The position numbers were made by a program, and so were the translations under genes. A DNA stretch of 64,000 nt from Magicicada septendecula (Eukaryota; Arthropoda; Insecta; Hemiptera; Cicadidae), in contig CM068370.1 of NCBI GenBank assembly GCA_034769895.1, forward strand, positions 46,304,344 to 46,368,343. The letters are read 5' to 3'. Positions 1 to 11,726 of this stretch are shown in pieces. The number at the start of each line of letters is the position of its first letter. The first letter of the stretch is position 1. Below the pieces are notes generated by a model, which saw only the letters and a program-made list of their open reading frames with translations, had not been told where the DNA came from and did no database searches.

Positions 1-343
1 CCTAGTGATGCTCCAAACATTTCAAGGATTCTCCTAGCCTTAAAAAACTTGACTGGCCTCATTGATTGACATGATTAATGTTAAATTTACTTTGGGATAC
101 TTCCAAACATAATACAGTTTAAAATAAACAAAACAAAATTTTATTTCTAATTTTTCCAGAACTGTATACACATAATTTGATCTGGATAGAACGTGTATTA
201 AACAATAATACTATTTGATGCAAATAATGAAAATATCCGTGTGGAGAACTATACATGACTTCCATGTTTTAAGATTTATATTTAAAATCGTTTTAGAAAT
301 GAAATATTTTTACAGAAACTACTTCTATCTTCAGCCTCAACCA

Positions 344-350
<7 letters not shown>

Positions 351-375
<25 letters not shown>
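351..375. repeat. (CA)n microsatellite
   Basis: About twelve CA units lie inside the left arm of the palindrome; the right arm carries the complementary GT run at 3263-3278. The length difference between arms fits slippage after the arms formed. Confidence 0.9.
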
Positions 376-540
376 TTCCTTTTTTCTTTATTTAATTTGT
401 ATTCTATATTAGAACAAATGTTTTCAGAGTTTACAATTTTTTTTTTAATTTCTTGAATTAATTTTTTTAATTTTATGCAATGTGGACACATACAGAGGAG
501 TGTTAGTTTTTATGTTTTTTTCAATAAATAAAAATGAGAG

Positions 541-592
541 GAGTGAGTGAGAGAGAAAGAGAGAGAGAGAGAGAGTGTGTGTGAGAGAGAGA
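541..592. repeat. (GA)n-rich simple repeat
   Basis: Purine-only tract of interrupted GA units with a short GT interruption. It lies just inside the left palindrome arm. Confidence 0.85.
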
Positions 593-830
593 GACCAAAA
601 ATAACACATACAGAAATTTCATCAGAACCTTTCCTTTCTAATAGTAAAAATATAACTAAATAATGAATGAGAAAGAACATTAACCAAATGAATGGAAATT
701 ATAGTTATTATTTGTTGTCTAATAAACAGGTACTAGTAATGGCTTCATATACTTCACATCTTAAATTATAATCACACATTAGTACATAGTGTTACTAATT
801 TCATAAGTCCACAAAATTTGTAATTATTAA

Positions 831-2487
831 ATTCCACTCTAACCCATTATTAATACTTAATCATTTGCGTGTTAACAGAAACTGCACATTGCTTTTTATT
901 GCATTATGTTGAAAAAAGGATTTTAATGTACTTGTTTGGTTATACGTTAGAATGTACTGGGTTCTAAATTGGAAGTAGAATTCTTGAAAAGAACGAATCC
1001 ATAATATTTTTACCATGTGGGGCGCATTCCTTGAAACATGTGGGTGTTAATGCTGTGAAACTCAATGCAGATGTGATGACATTTTTCAGGCATGTTGCAA
1101 GTCTTTACTCATTTTTCTCTAGCAGCCCTAGAGAAAAATGTTGGGAAGTTTTGAAAAAGCACATTCCTTTATCACTGCAGAGCTTCCCTGAAACAAGATG
1201 AAGTGAGAGGATCCAAGCTGTCAAACCAATAATTAAGCACTACCCAGGAGTACTTAAATTGTTGGATATATTTTAGAAGAGATGTCTTCTGTCTAACTCC
1301 CTCTGCCTACAACATCATATTAGGGCTTAAGAAATATTTCAATTCCACAAAGAGCTTAATGTTGGCATCTTTTTGGTTCAAAGTGCTTTCATATATTGAC
1401 TAAAAAAATGTTATTCAAAGCAAAGGAATCACACTCAACATTGAAATAACTCTAGTGTAAGATTTGCTGACAGAATTGAAATTGTTGCGTGATAATCCAG
1501 ACAGCATAATTGAAGAACCAAACTTAATTGCAAAAGAACTAATAAAAGTTCCTCCTGAATCTCCCAAAAGGTGGAAAAAAAGTACAGATCAATCCAATAG
1601 TGATTTTTCAGTAAACAAAGATCAAGAAAATAAATTTAAAACCTCAGTCATGTACCCAGTATTAGAGTTTGTAATGGGCAACATAAAAACACGATTCACT
1701 GCAATTAGTTCAATTCGTGACTTGTTTCCACCAGTATTGAATTTACGGACATGGAAAATGATGAATTAGAATTGAAAGTAAAAGTTCTCATTAGCAAGTT
1801 TAAAAAGGAATTGGCAATGGATCTATTTGAAGAAATATTACACTTGAAGAACATTTATAAAACAGAGTTTGAATCAGAAAAGAATCCACTAAGCCTACTC
1901 CAAAAACCTTCAAGCTGTATTTGTGAACTTCTGTCTTGCCTATAGGCTTTTCTGTACTATTCCAGTTACAGTTTCGTCTCCTGAAAAATCTTTCAGCAGG
2001 TTAGCGAATTCATTGAAAACTTGGCAGAGAAGCACTACCTACCAAGAAAGGCTTAATAATTTGGCAATTTTAGCTATTAAAAATGAATTGGCTAACAGTA
2101 TTAATTTATCAGTCAGATGTTATTGACCAGTTTGCTCAAATGAAAGCAAGAAAAAAACTTTGCACTACTTAAGCCGTTTTAGAAACGGGTCTCTCACTTA
2201 TAATTGGTTATACTCTTAGACATATTTTTGTTTATCTTTGTAACAACTGACTTACGTATCACTTATGTGTTGATAAACACAGATTATGTTTATTTTTTGT
2301 CTTAAATTTAGACCATAGTAACATTGAATTCCACTCTAACCCATTATTAATACTTAATCATTTGGGTGTTAACAGAAACTGCACATTGCTTTCTATTGCA
2401 TTATGTTGAAAAAAGGATTTTAATGTACTTGTTTGGTTATAGGCCTACGTTAGATTGTACTGTGTTCTAAATTGGAAGTAGGTTTTA
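831..2487. repeat. ~155-bp direct repeats flanking the hAT relic
   Basis: Bases 831-985 and 2329-2487 are close direct repeats; both begin with ccactctaacccattatt and end in ttctaaattggaagtag. They bracket the hAT relic at 988-2130. The tail of this unit resembles pieces of the satellite at 2938 and 6490, so it may be a higher-order satellite unit split by the hAT rather than LTRs. Confidence 0.7.
988..2130 (+). pseudogene. hAT transposase relic (DUF4371 / ZMYM-like)
   Basis: Conceptual translation from about 1000 gives a stretch reading PCGAHSLKHVGVNAV, then SLYSFFSSSPREKCW and SFPETR, which is the middle of DUF4371-type hAT transposases. The Trp that normally follows ETR is replaced by a TGA stop at 1199-1201. 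Further on, 1464-1769 and 1751-1945 are pieces in different frames. 1923-2126 keeps the C-terminal hAT dimerisation motif (TIPVTVSSPEKSFSRL followed by RLNNLAILAI). The amino-terminal zinc finger and the first catalytic Asp region are absent. Several frameshifts and stops make it an old, non-functional fragment. Assignment to the hAT family is firm; the subfamily is inferred. Confidence 0.85.
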
Positions 2488-2579
2488 ATTCCGGTACTTC
2501 AAATAAATACAGCCTTTTATCCATACAATAAATACAGCCTTTGAATGTACACTAAGTAAGGAAATGTTTGTTAAGTCTA

Positions 2580-3235
2580 ATTAATTTTAAAAATCTAAAA
2601 GGTTAAGTTAGATAATTAAACGTTGACACAACCTCCCAAAATCGTCTCTGTACCGTAATTATGTGCGATAAATGGACACTAATTTCTGTACTTCCAATAA
2701 ATACACCCTTTTAATAAAATATGTGTCAATAAACCCCAATAAAATATGCACCAATAACGAAGCCTACTATCTAAGTTAGATAATTAAACGTAGACACAAC
2801 CTCCCAAAAACGTCTCTGTACCGTAATTATGTGCGATAAATGGAAACTAATTTCTGTACTTCCAATAAATACACCCTTTTAACAAAATATGTACCAATAA
2901 ACTCCAATAAAATATGTACGAATAACATAGCCTACTAGGTTATACATTCTAAATTGGAAGTACGGATAGGTTTTAATTCGAATAAATACAGCCTTTAATG
3001 TATATACAGCCTTTTATCCATACAATAAATGCAGCCTTTGAATGTACACTAACAAAGGAAATTTTTGTTAAATATTAATTAATTTTAAAAATCTAAAAGG
3101 TTAAGTTACATTGTTAAACGTAGACACAACCTCCAAAAATCGTCTGTGTACCGTAATTATGTGCAATAAATGGAAACTAAATCTGTACTTCCAATAAATA
3201 CACCCTTTTAATAAAATATGTGCCAATACTCTGAA
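2580..3235. repeat. ~170-bp satellite, first array
   Basis: Three to four diverged tandem units, recognisable by accgtaattatgtgcgata at about 2655, 2820 and 3150 and by aataaatacacccttttaa. The spacing is roughly 168 bp between the first two. The same unit forms the longer array at 5946-7115. No coding potential is seen. Confidence 0.85.
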
Positions 3236-3626
3236 TTCAAATTAAATAAAGAAAAAAGGAATTGTGTGTGTGTGTGTTTTCTGTGGTTGAGGCTGAAGAT
3301 AGAAGTAGTTTCTGTAGAAATATTTCATTTCTAAAACGATTTTAAATATAAATCTTAAAACATGGAAGTCATGTATAGTTCTCCACACGGATATTTTCAT
3401 TATTTGCATCAAATAGTATTATTGTTTAATACACGTTCTATCCAGATCAAATTATATGTATACAGTTCTGGAAAAAATAGAAATAAAATTTTGTTTTGTT
3501 TATTTTAAACTGTATTATGTTTGGAAGTATCCCAAAGTAAATTTAACATTAATCATGTCAATCAATGAGGCCAGTCAAGTTTTTTAAGGCTAGGAGAATC
3601 CTTGAAATGTTTGGAGCATCACTAGG

Positions 3627-5009
3627 TCATGAGGATCAAATCATCAAACTTCAGTTTCTGTGAAAAACTGGCAGATTTGAGTAGTCGGGTGATAAAGGAT
3701 GGTATTGTAAAAGCAACAATTCTTTCAGAATTATTTTATAACCCTGTCAGTCTGCAAATAACTATCACTCCTTTAGATCATCAGCAGATTTAAACTTTTC
3801 TTATTTGTGCTAGGAATGTATCATGTAAAACTGCTGGAAGTATGGTATACAAAGTTTCTATTATCCTTTTCAAGGTTGATGACCAAAACAAAAAGTACTA
3901 CTTATAATTCATCATTGTAGCAGTTACACAGCAGTATACTAAACATCTCTTGGTTAATACCTGTACTCTGGTCAGGTAGCACACAATGAATCATTCAAAA
4001 CAAGTACAATTCAGTGTCAATGTCTAGTGTTTATGTGTCACTGCTACCCATAGTGAATCATTTGTATTGTACATAACAAATAGTATTCTGACTGTACACG
4101 TTTTTCATCTGACAAGAATTTTATACTTAGGCAAACTCATTTAATGGTGTAACCTTCTGTAATATGTGCCAAACAAGTATTCATAAAATTAATATATTTG
4201 TGTCAAATTGTGTTTTATTTATTTCCAACAAAATCTGTTTTGTGGACATAACTTTATGTCCAATACAATTATTATGTTATTTCTTTTTAGTATCCCTTAT
4301 AGATTTGCGTGATTAAAACTTTTAATACTAAAACTTTTTTTCAGCTGATAACCATGCTTTGTTGAGATTATTAACGAAAAGTTTTGCTCATTCAGTGATG
4401 TGGCATCTTCAGTGATAAAGTTGAGTCTCATCGTGGTAAAACTACTGAAGACTTCATAGAATTGGAAAATTAATGAAAATAATATTCTTACAACCAATGA
4501 CAAGAATTATGAACTTAAAACAGTGGAATGAATTATTGAATACCAGATACTCTCAATTGTTAAAACAAACACACTTATATTACAACAGTTCTCTTTATAT
4601 AATTATCCAGGACACATTGTATAGCCTACAAACAGTAATAAAAAAATCACAATAGTTTACAACACAAATAAACAATTGATCATTTGTCACTTTCATTAAA
4701 CACTGCTGTCTAATATCATCCTATATGAATGCACAACCTATTACACCAACTTTCTAAAACTCAGCAGGTTCCAGATGAATGCCAAGAGTGTGGCTCTAGA
4801 ATATTCTGCAGTGCTGCTGATTAACAGTATGTGATCAGCATCACATAGAGTACTACACATATAAGCTATCTAATTGACTTGGTATTACAATATTAGTAAA
4901 ATGTGCTTGTTAAGCAAATAGTGTGTTGTTACTCCTGAAAATCCCATTTCACTAAGAGCATTTTAGAAGTCTGGGTTATCTTTTATGTTTCACTCCACAA
5001 ACATGCCTT
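3627..5009. other. AT-rich stretch, nothing recognised
   Basis: Read on both strands, this stretch shows only short chance ORFs (for example 4297-4503 minus and 4473-4655 plus) with no family resemblance, no terminal repeats and no tandem structure. Confidence 0.6.
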
Positions 5010-5720
5010 TAGTTCAGCATTTCTTAACCTATTGGGCATGAGCCACTGCTGGGTCACGAGAGGGCATTTGGAGGGTTGCAAAGTCAGGTTCGGAAATTTA
5101 TTTACTGTGTCTTAAAAAGCTACTACATGTAAATAACTAAGATATATCATTTTAACAATTTAAATTCAACCTGTTTTGTACATAGTCTAAACTGTACATT
5201 TTTGTTATTCATGCTCTACCATTGCTTTTTACCAGCTCTGATGTTAACTCTCTATAACCAGATTGAAAGTTGCTTCCCAGAGGGATACAGTGAATTCAAT
5301 TGGATTCAAGACCCATTCTTGTATTTTGAAAGTTCTAACATGTTCTCAGTATAACTAAATGAGCAATTGTGTGATATCATCTGTGATGCTGGGATTAAAA
5401 CTAAATTCTTAGTAAATTATTTTGTATAGTTAGTGATTACATGAGACATGTCATGGACAACAAAATCCATAAACTTTTAGATTCTGACTTAACAAAGTTC
5501 TGGATATCTTTAAGAGATGAATATCCTGAACTTTCGGAGTTGCTCATCCCATTCCCCACCTCATTCTTGAGTGAAATGGGATTTTCATCTCAAGTGAAAA
5601 GCAAGCACAGAAATAGACTTGACGCACACTCAGATTTATGACTTAATTTAACCACTCTTGAATCCAACATACCCCAGCTTTTGCAGAAAAAGCAGCCCCA
5701 ACTGTCACATTAGTAACTAA
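5010..5720 (+). pseudogene. hAT-Charlie (ZBED/SCAND3-like) transposase relic
   Basis: At about 5012 the sequence resembles a hAT-Charlie terminus (cagcatttcttaacctattg, then a gggtcacgag stretch). 5441-5641 encodes a C-terminal piece containing LTKFWISLRDEYPELSELL and PFPTSFLSEMGFS, the hAT dimerisation region seen in ZBED5/SCAND3-like transposases. A TGA ends this ORF, but the homologous reading continues in frame as LTTLESNIPQLLQKKQ up to about 5710. The bulk of the transposase is missing, so this is an internally deleted, dead copy. Confidence 0.75.
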
Positions 5721-5884
5721 TGATTAGTTAGGCAAGTAAAAACTCTTTTGTTTTCAACTTCAGCATGTGTTTATTAGAGCAAATTAGTCTTTTGAATTAC
5801 ATATTTGCTTTTTGCTTTTCTATAATTAAGTGTATATATAATTTGTTTAAGCATAAAAGAAGGCTTAAAGTTCTCAGTGTTACC

Positions 5885-5955
5885 AAAAATATGATTATAA
5901 AGTGGGTGCACACCCCTACAAGTAGTTCTGCCATGCACACCCCTACAAGTCCAAT
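5885..5955. repeat. Short tandem duplication
   Basis: The string gcacacccctacaagt occurs twice, at about 5908 and 5936, just before the satellite array. Confidence 0.7.
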
Positions 5956-7115
5956 TAATATTAAAAATCTAAAAGGTTAAGTTAGATAATTAAACGTAGA
6001 CACAACCTCCCAAAATCGTCTCTGTACCGTAATTATGTGCGATAAATGGAAACTAATTTCTGTACTTCCAATAAGTACACCCTTTTAATAAAATATTTGC
6101 CAATAAACCCCAATAAAATATGCACCAATAACGAAACCTAGCCTACTATCTAACTTATCTAAGTTAGATAATTAAACGTTGACACAACCTCCCAAAATCG
6201 TCTCTGTACCGTAATTATGTGCGATACATGGAAACTAATTTCTGTACTTCCAATAAATACACCCTTTTAATAAAATATGTGCCAATAAACCCCAATAAAA
6301 TATGCATCAATAACGAAGCCTACTATCTAAGTTAGATAATTAAACGTAGACACAACCTCCCAAAATCGTCTCTGTACCGTAATTATGTGCGATAAATGGA
6401 AACTAATTTCTGTACTTCCAATAAATACACCCTTTTAATAAAATATGTACCAATAAACTCCAATAAAATATGTACGAATAACGTAGCCTGCTACGTTATA
6501 CGTTCTAAATTGGAAGTACCGATAGGTTTTAATTCGAATACATACAGCCTTTAATGTATATACAGCCTTTTATCCATACAATAAATACAGCCTTTGAATG
6601 TACACTAACAAAGGAAATTTTTGTTAAATCTAATTAATTTTAAAAATCTAAAAGGTTAAGTTACATTGTTAAACGTAGACACAACCTCCAAAAATCGTCT
6701 GTGGGGTACCCCGTCTGTGTACCGTAATTATGTGCGATAAATGGAAACTAATTTCTGTACTTCCAATAAATACACCCTTTTAATAAAATATGTGCCAATA
6801 AACCCCAATAAAATATGCAAATAGGTTATAGGTCTACGTTCTAAATTAGAACTAGGTTTTAATTCCGGTACTTCGAATAAATACAGCCTTTAATGTTATG
6901 TACAGCAGGCTTGTATCCATACAATAATTTAATGTACACTAACAAAGGAAATTTTTGTTAAATCTAATTAATTTTAAAAATCTAAAAGGTTAAGTTGCAT
7001 TGTTAAACGTAGACACAACCTCCAAAAATCGTCTGTGTACCGTAATTATGTGCGATAAATGGAAAATAATTTCTGTACTTCCAGTAAATACACCCTTTTA
7101 TTGTACACTAACAAA
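5946..7115. repeat. ~170-bp satellite, second array
   Basis: Six or seven tandem units of the same satellite as at 2580-3235. Markers gtaccgtaattatgtgcgat lie near 6025, 6208, 6378, 6720 and 7038. Internal blocks (aataaacccc, tagataattaaacgt) repeat in order. Spacing is ~170-183 bp where units are complete, with deletions between some. No coding potential is seen. Confidence 0.9.
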
Positions 7116-7467
7116 GTAAATTTTATTTAAGTTACATTGTCGTACATAACCTCCATAACCTGGCATTAGTTACTTGTGAAAAAACAGTTCTAGTACACAT
7201 CGAACACGGAAAAATAATACAAACGTGGAGACGGAAGTTACTTTTGCCGCAGGTTATAGTGAAAGACCCTGTTATTATATTGAAATATATGTTTATATAT
7301 ATGTACATACTGATTCTAGCCACTAATAAAGCCTTCACTTCAACTGAACAGCTGATATGAACAACAATGTCAAAAACCAGTCACCTTATGTTCTGAGTTG
7401 GTTTATTTCCTGTTTGTAAACATTTCATTAACAGATTACCACAACTATTGTGTTTTAGTGCTTTAGT

Positions 7468-8767
7468 ATGGGTAGACCATCTAAAAAAAGACATAACATC
7501 AAACAAAGGAATATAAACAATGTAAATGAGCGATATAAAAAATGTGACAGTGAAGTGAATTCTAACAAAAACTGTGAAGTGCAAATGAGGTTAGTTTCCC
7601 ACAACTTTCAAACAATGACATATTTGATGATCCTGAAGCTAGTATTAGTAATGGTAATGTATATAATAGAAGACCAGAACCCCTGACAGGGTTTGCTTTG
7701 TACAATAGCTACAATGATAAGGTTGAAATTGACAAACCCGCGGCTAATTATCTGATAGTTGACAAGGGCCTACTAAGTAAGTTTATATGTGCATTCCCAT
7801 GCTCTGAATGTTTGAACAAAAACTTGATGGTTAGTGTAATATCTCTCCAAGGATATGCATCAATTTTTAAAGTAAAATGTGAGGCATGTGAATACAAGAC
7901 TACTTTTGAAACATCAGGCCTAGCTCAAACTAACTCGACTCGACCTCCTTACGATATCAATCGTCGTATGGTGCAAGCCTTTTCGTCTACTGGTAAGGGG
8001 CATAGAGGATTGCAAACTTTCAGTATGCACCTAAATATGAAACCAATTCAACTCAAATCCTACAAGTGGCACTTGGACAAAATACATACTATTTACGTTG
8101 AATCCGCCAAGGAGAATTTAGAAAAAGCTCGATGTGAAGTATGTAAAGCATATACTCAAGTTGAAAATTTGCCATTAGACTTTGAAGGCCCCTACAATAT
8201 AAGTGTAAGCTATGACGGAGGTTGGCAAAAAAGGGGGGTCACCTCAAAAAATGGAGTTGGTTGCTGTGTGGAAGTTCTTACCGGGCTTGTCATTGATTAC
8301 GAGGTATTGTCTAAATATTGCAGGATTTGCGAGTTAATGAAAATTAAACTGGGAAAAGACTCAGATGAATTTAAAAACTGGGTTGAAACCCATAAAAGTA
8401 AATGTCAACAAAATTATGATGGGTCCTCTCCTAACATGGAAGTTGTTGCAGCGGAGCGGATTTGGGAAAGATCCAAGAAACACGGTTTTCAGTACACTAA
8501 CTTGGTCTCAGATGGGGATTCAAAAACTCACACTCATCTCACTTCAGTAAAACCATATGGGGAATTAGAAATTGAAAAAGTAGAGTGCTTGAACCATGTA
8601 GCTAAAAGATTAGGAACAGGACTGAGGAAAATTGTCGCAGAAAACACCGGCAAAGGAGACCCCCTCGGAGGAAAAAAACATGGCAGTCTAAAGGCTATTA
8701 CTATTGATAAACTGACTGGTTACTATAGAAACGCAATTCAGAACAATCTAGGAGATACTACAAATAT
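7468..8767 (+). pseudogene. Mutator-like transposase domain protein, N-terminal half
   Basis: Starts MGRPSKKRHNIKQ at 7468. A frameshift near 7590 moves the reading into the 7698-8789 frame, where the text before the next ATG reads on without a stop. The long part has paired cysteines (FPCSECLNKN, KCEACEYKT), then VSYDGGWQKRGVTSKNGVG and a CRIC motif, followed by VSDGDSKTH and CLNHVAKRLG. This order is typical of the arthropod Mutator-like transposase domain (Pfam PF20700 type). The Asp residues in YDGG and SDGD are the likely catalytic ones by analogy. The homologous reading ends at the sequence for GDTTN, where a foreign insert begins; the last residues of the ORF (IGMENHT) are insert-derived. 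The C-terminal half resumes at 11120. Confidence 0.8.
8763..8767. repeat. Target-site duplication, left copy
   Basis: AATAT at 8763-8767 and again at 11115-11119 brackets the insert in the Mutator-like gene. Removing the insert and one copy rejoins the two halves of the transposase reading frame. Confidence 0.6.
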
Positions 8768-9599
8768 CGGTATGGAGAACCATACATGACTTCCATATTC
8801 TAAGATTTATATTTAAAATCATTTTCGAAATGAAATATTACCATAGAAACTACTTCTTTCTACTTACTGCTTCAGCCTTAACCACAGTACTGTGGTCACT
8901 AACGTATACCACCTCACGTTATCGCACTCGATTTTCACTGATGATGGAAGTCGATGGCATTGCCGAAATGTCTGGTTTTGTAGAAAACATTGGACTATGG
9001 CCAAATATCCCGGGAAGGAATTTTAACAAAAACTACTTCTTTGTTGCCGATAACGTTGTACACATATATATCAGTGGCGAAGTTACATGGAGGCAATGCC
9101 TACCCTACAAAATTCTGTAGAATAAAAGTTATAAATACGTATGAACTACATAACGTAAAGATTGTACATTGTTACTGCGACTGTCAAATTTATTAAACCG
9201 AAATGTGCTTTATTGAGCGACTGCTAGATGGTGACAGGTGAGATTCGGCATAGTTCGTTTAAAGCGAATGAGGCAACCTGAACTTGCCTCAGCGTTTTTT
9301 GTATACATCGTATGTAAGCAATGTAGTGGTGTGATAGGGAAGTATAGGGAGGGGGGATTGTCCCGCGCTGTACACATAGAGCGTTGAGGCATGCCTCACT
9401 TCTGTGGTCCAAACAGTTAAGTTAAAGCACCTGTGTTGTTTCTAAGTGTTTATTTTATGCGGTCATTAAAAGTGTGACTGTTATTCCGCTGAACTAACAG
9501 ATGATCAAGATTGTTATTTGAATTATTTGTAACATTAAACATATATATAGAAACTAATCAAGTTTAAAAATTTGAAGTTCAATCAGTTGTATTATTGTG

Positions 9600-9840
9600 T
9601 ATGACTAATACAAGGATTGTTCAATAGAAACACGTATAGAGCCGTAAAGCATTTTTTATTCAACGATTTTAAAAGAAGTCTCCAATAACATTAAGACATG
9701 AGTTCCACTGTTGCGCTAACCTGTAGATTCCCTGCTAGTAAACTTCTTACGGCTGTTTGTGGAACCATTCGGTTACAGCAAACTCTACCGCAGCGTCCGA
9801 TTTGAACCACCGTCCTTTTAGTGATTCCTTAAAAAAAATT
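9600..9840 (-). pseudogene. mariner-like transposase C-terminal relic
   Basis: On the minus strand the sequence reads RWFKSDAAVEFAVTEWFHKQP, stop, then after a second stop QGIYRLAQQWNSCLNVIGDFF. This is the conserved C-terminus of mariner transposases (x-EWF-x-QP ... GI-x-L-x-x-RW-x-x-C). Two in-frame stops and loss of the catalytic core make it a dead fragment. Confidence 0.7.
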
Positions 9841-10194
9841 TAAGATAAGATTTTTGCCTACCCATTCATTAACTACTAGCTTTGCCAGTAAGCAAATTGA
9901 TGTCCATTTTTTCGGCTTGCACGCGTTATGTTGGTGTGGGTTTCGGCACTTTCCATTTAAAAAGCGTGCAAATGTAAGAAAATAAACATGAGTGAGGCCA
10001 GAAATAACGTGAATTGTGTGTGTGTGTGTGCGTCTTACCTGCCTTTTTATTGCTGTATTAAATGAAAAATATTATATTACATTAAAATGAAAAAATTATA
10101 ATTTTATTGCCTGGCAACAAAATTATTTTATTTTTAACAATTACCATTGTTTCAAAAAGTTTAAATAAATTTTCAAGTACTTTACTCTTGTTAA

Positions 10195-10990
10195 AACGTA
10201 AAAGGTTGCAGGTAAACTACCCCTTCCCCTTAACCGATCTTCACCAAAATCGAAAGTCCTTGAGACCTCTATAATTCAGAGACGTATGCAAAAAATTATT
10301 TGATTCTGTTTGAATTTGCGGCTGTTATCGTTTGCCATAGAAAATACGCTTGATAAAAAAACGTTGCAGGTAAACTACCCCTTCCCCTTAACCGATCTTC
10401 ACCAAAAACAATAGATCTTGAGTACTCTACAAATCAGGGCTGTATGCAAAACATTATTTGATTCTGTTTGAATTTGCGGCTGTTATCGTTTGCCATAGAA
10501 AATACCCTTGTTAAAAAAACGTTGCAGGTAAACTACCCCTTTCCCTCAACTGATCTTCACCAAAAACAATAGGTCTTGATAACTCTACAATTTAGGGCTG
10601 TATGCAAATAATCTTTTGAGTCTGTTTGAATTTGCGGCTGTTATCGTTTGCCATAAGAAATACCCTTGTTAAAACATAAAACGTTACAGGTAAACTACCC
10701 TTTTCCCTTAACCAATCTTCACCAAAAGCAATAGGTCTTGAGAACTCTACAATTTAGGGCTGTATACGAAACATTATTTAATTCTGTTTGAATTTGCGGC
10801 TGTTATCGTTTGCCAAAAAAAAAATTTCCCTTGATAAAAAAAAAAACCGTTGCAGATAAACTACCCCTTTCCCTCAACCGATCTTCACCAAAAACAATAG
10901 GTCGTGAGTACTCTACAAATCAGGGCTGTATGCAAAAAATTATTTGATTCTGTTTGAATTTGCGGCAGTTATCGTTTGCCATAGAAAAAA
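10195..10990. repeat. Five tandem ~160-bp units
   Basis: Units begin near 10204, 10364, 10522, 10684 and 10850 with ttgcaggtaaactacccc or a close variant, contain cgatcttcaccaaaa, and end in ttatcgtttgccat. The spacing is 158-166 bp. After the last unit come an A-rich run and acacacagacactttttgg. Units are similar but not identical. No protein is evident. Confidence 0.9.
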
Positions 10991-11119
10991 AATCTACACA
11001 CAGACACTTTTTGGAAAACGACTTTTTTTCATGTTTTGAGTGTAGTACAATCAGAATCTGCAATAATCTTGAACACGATTTTTTTTGCCATCACCATACT
11101 TCCATTCCTTAAGGAATAT

Positions 11120-11726
11120 GGAAGTAAAAATGAATGATGCAATTTTTGCAACCTTGAAGCACTGCAACTCAAATGACAATAAGCCTCAGCATGAGAAATG
11201 CCCTCAAGGTGAGGATTCATGGTGTTTTTTCAATAGAGCGATAGCGAAGAACGAAATACCTAAAAGTCATGACAAAATGTTGAAAACACCTCTTAGAGAC
11301 AAAGTAGTAGAGAAAATTCTTCCATTGCATAAGAGGTTATCATCAGATAAATTATTACAAAGGTGTGTTACCGGAAAAACGCAAAACACTAATGAAGCAC
11401 TCCATGGGGTGATATGGTTGAAATGCCCCAAAACGAGATTTTCTTCTAGAAAAAGACTAGAAATTAGTGTAAGTGAGGCTATTTGCCAATACAACACTGG
11501 TTGTAACAAAAGTGTTTCAGATATACAGAAATTAGGAGGCACCAGCCCTGGATCAATAACATCTAAAATAGCCAAAAGTTTTGATAGGAAATGGCTTCAC
11601 ATTGCTAAGTTTCGTAAAGATACAAAATATTCTGAATACACGAAGAAAGTGAGGCAAGCTCAACTGCAAGAAGAAGAAAGAAAGAAAGAAATGGAGGGTC
11701 TTACCTACGGTGCTGGAGAGTTTTGA
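11120..11726 (+). pseudogene. Mutator-like transposase domain protein, C-terminal half
   Basis: The homologous reading begins with MEVKMNDAIFATLKHC and continues through KPQHEKCPQGEDSWCFFNRA, GKTQNTNEALHGVIW and KSFDRKWLHIAKFRK to the stop at 11724-11726. The CP-GE-SWC and KTQN-NE motifs follow the YDGG and SDGD motifs in intact Mutator-like transposase domain proteins. It therefore completes the gene whose first half ends at 8767. The last residues form a charged helix (QLQEEERKKEMEG). The ATG of the open frame at 11085 lies in the insert and is not a natural start. Confidence 0.8.

Larger units (their letters stand above)
1..3626. repeat. Large imperfect palindrome with ~390-bp arms
   Basis: Bases 1-396 read as the reverse complement of 3241-3626, including the internal dinucleotide run and the outermost bases (cctagtgatgctcc against ggagcatcactagg). 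The loop of about 2.8 kb holds a hAT relic and a satellite array. The left arm starts at the first base of the window, so the outer limit and any target duplication cannot be seen. A ~120-bp diverged piece of the same arm recurs at 8768-8890, which shows that the arm is a dispersed repeat. It may be a foldback transposon or two inverted copies of one element; no arm-encoded protein is visible. Confidence 0.85.
8768..11114. mobile_element. 2.35-kb insert interrupting the Mutator-like gene
   Basis: The insert lies between the two AATAT copies. Its first ~120 bp (8768-8890) match an internal part of the palindrome arm at 1-396. It also contains a mariner C-terminal relic on the minus strand and a five-unit tandem array. 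No terminal inverted repeat is obvious and no complete ORF is present, so it may be a composite of several insertions or a non-autonomous element with subterminal tandem repeats. Confidence 0.6.

Noticed and set aside
831..2487. LTRs around the hAT relic
   Set aside because: The direct repeats lack TG...CA ends, primer site and polypurine tract, and resemble satellite pieces.
10195..10990. CRISPR-like regular array
   Set aside because: Units are fully repeated with no unique spacers, the setting is a eukaryotic transposon, and unit length is far too long.
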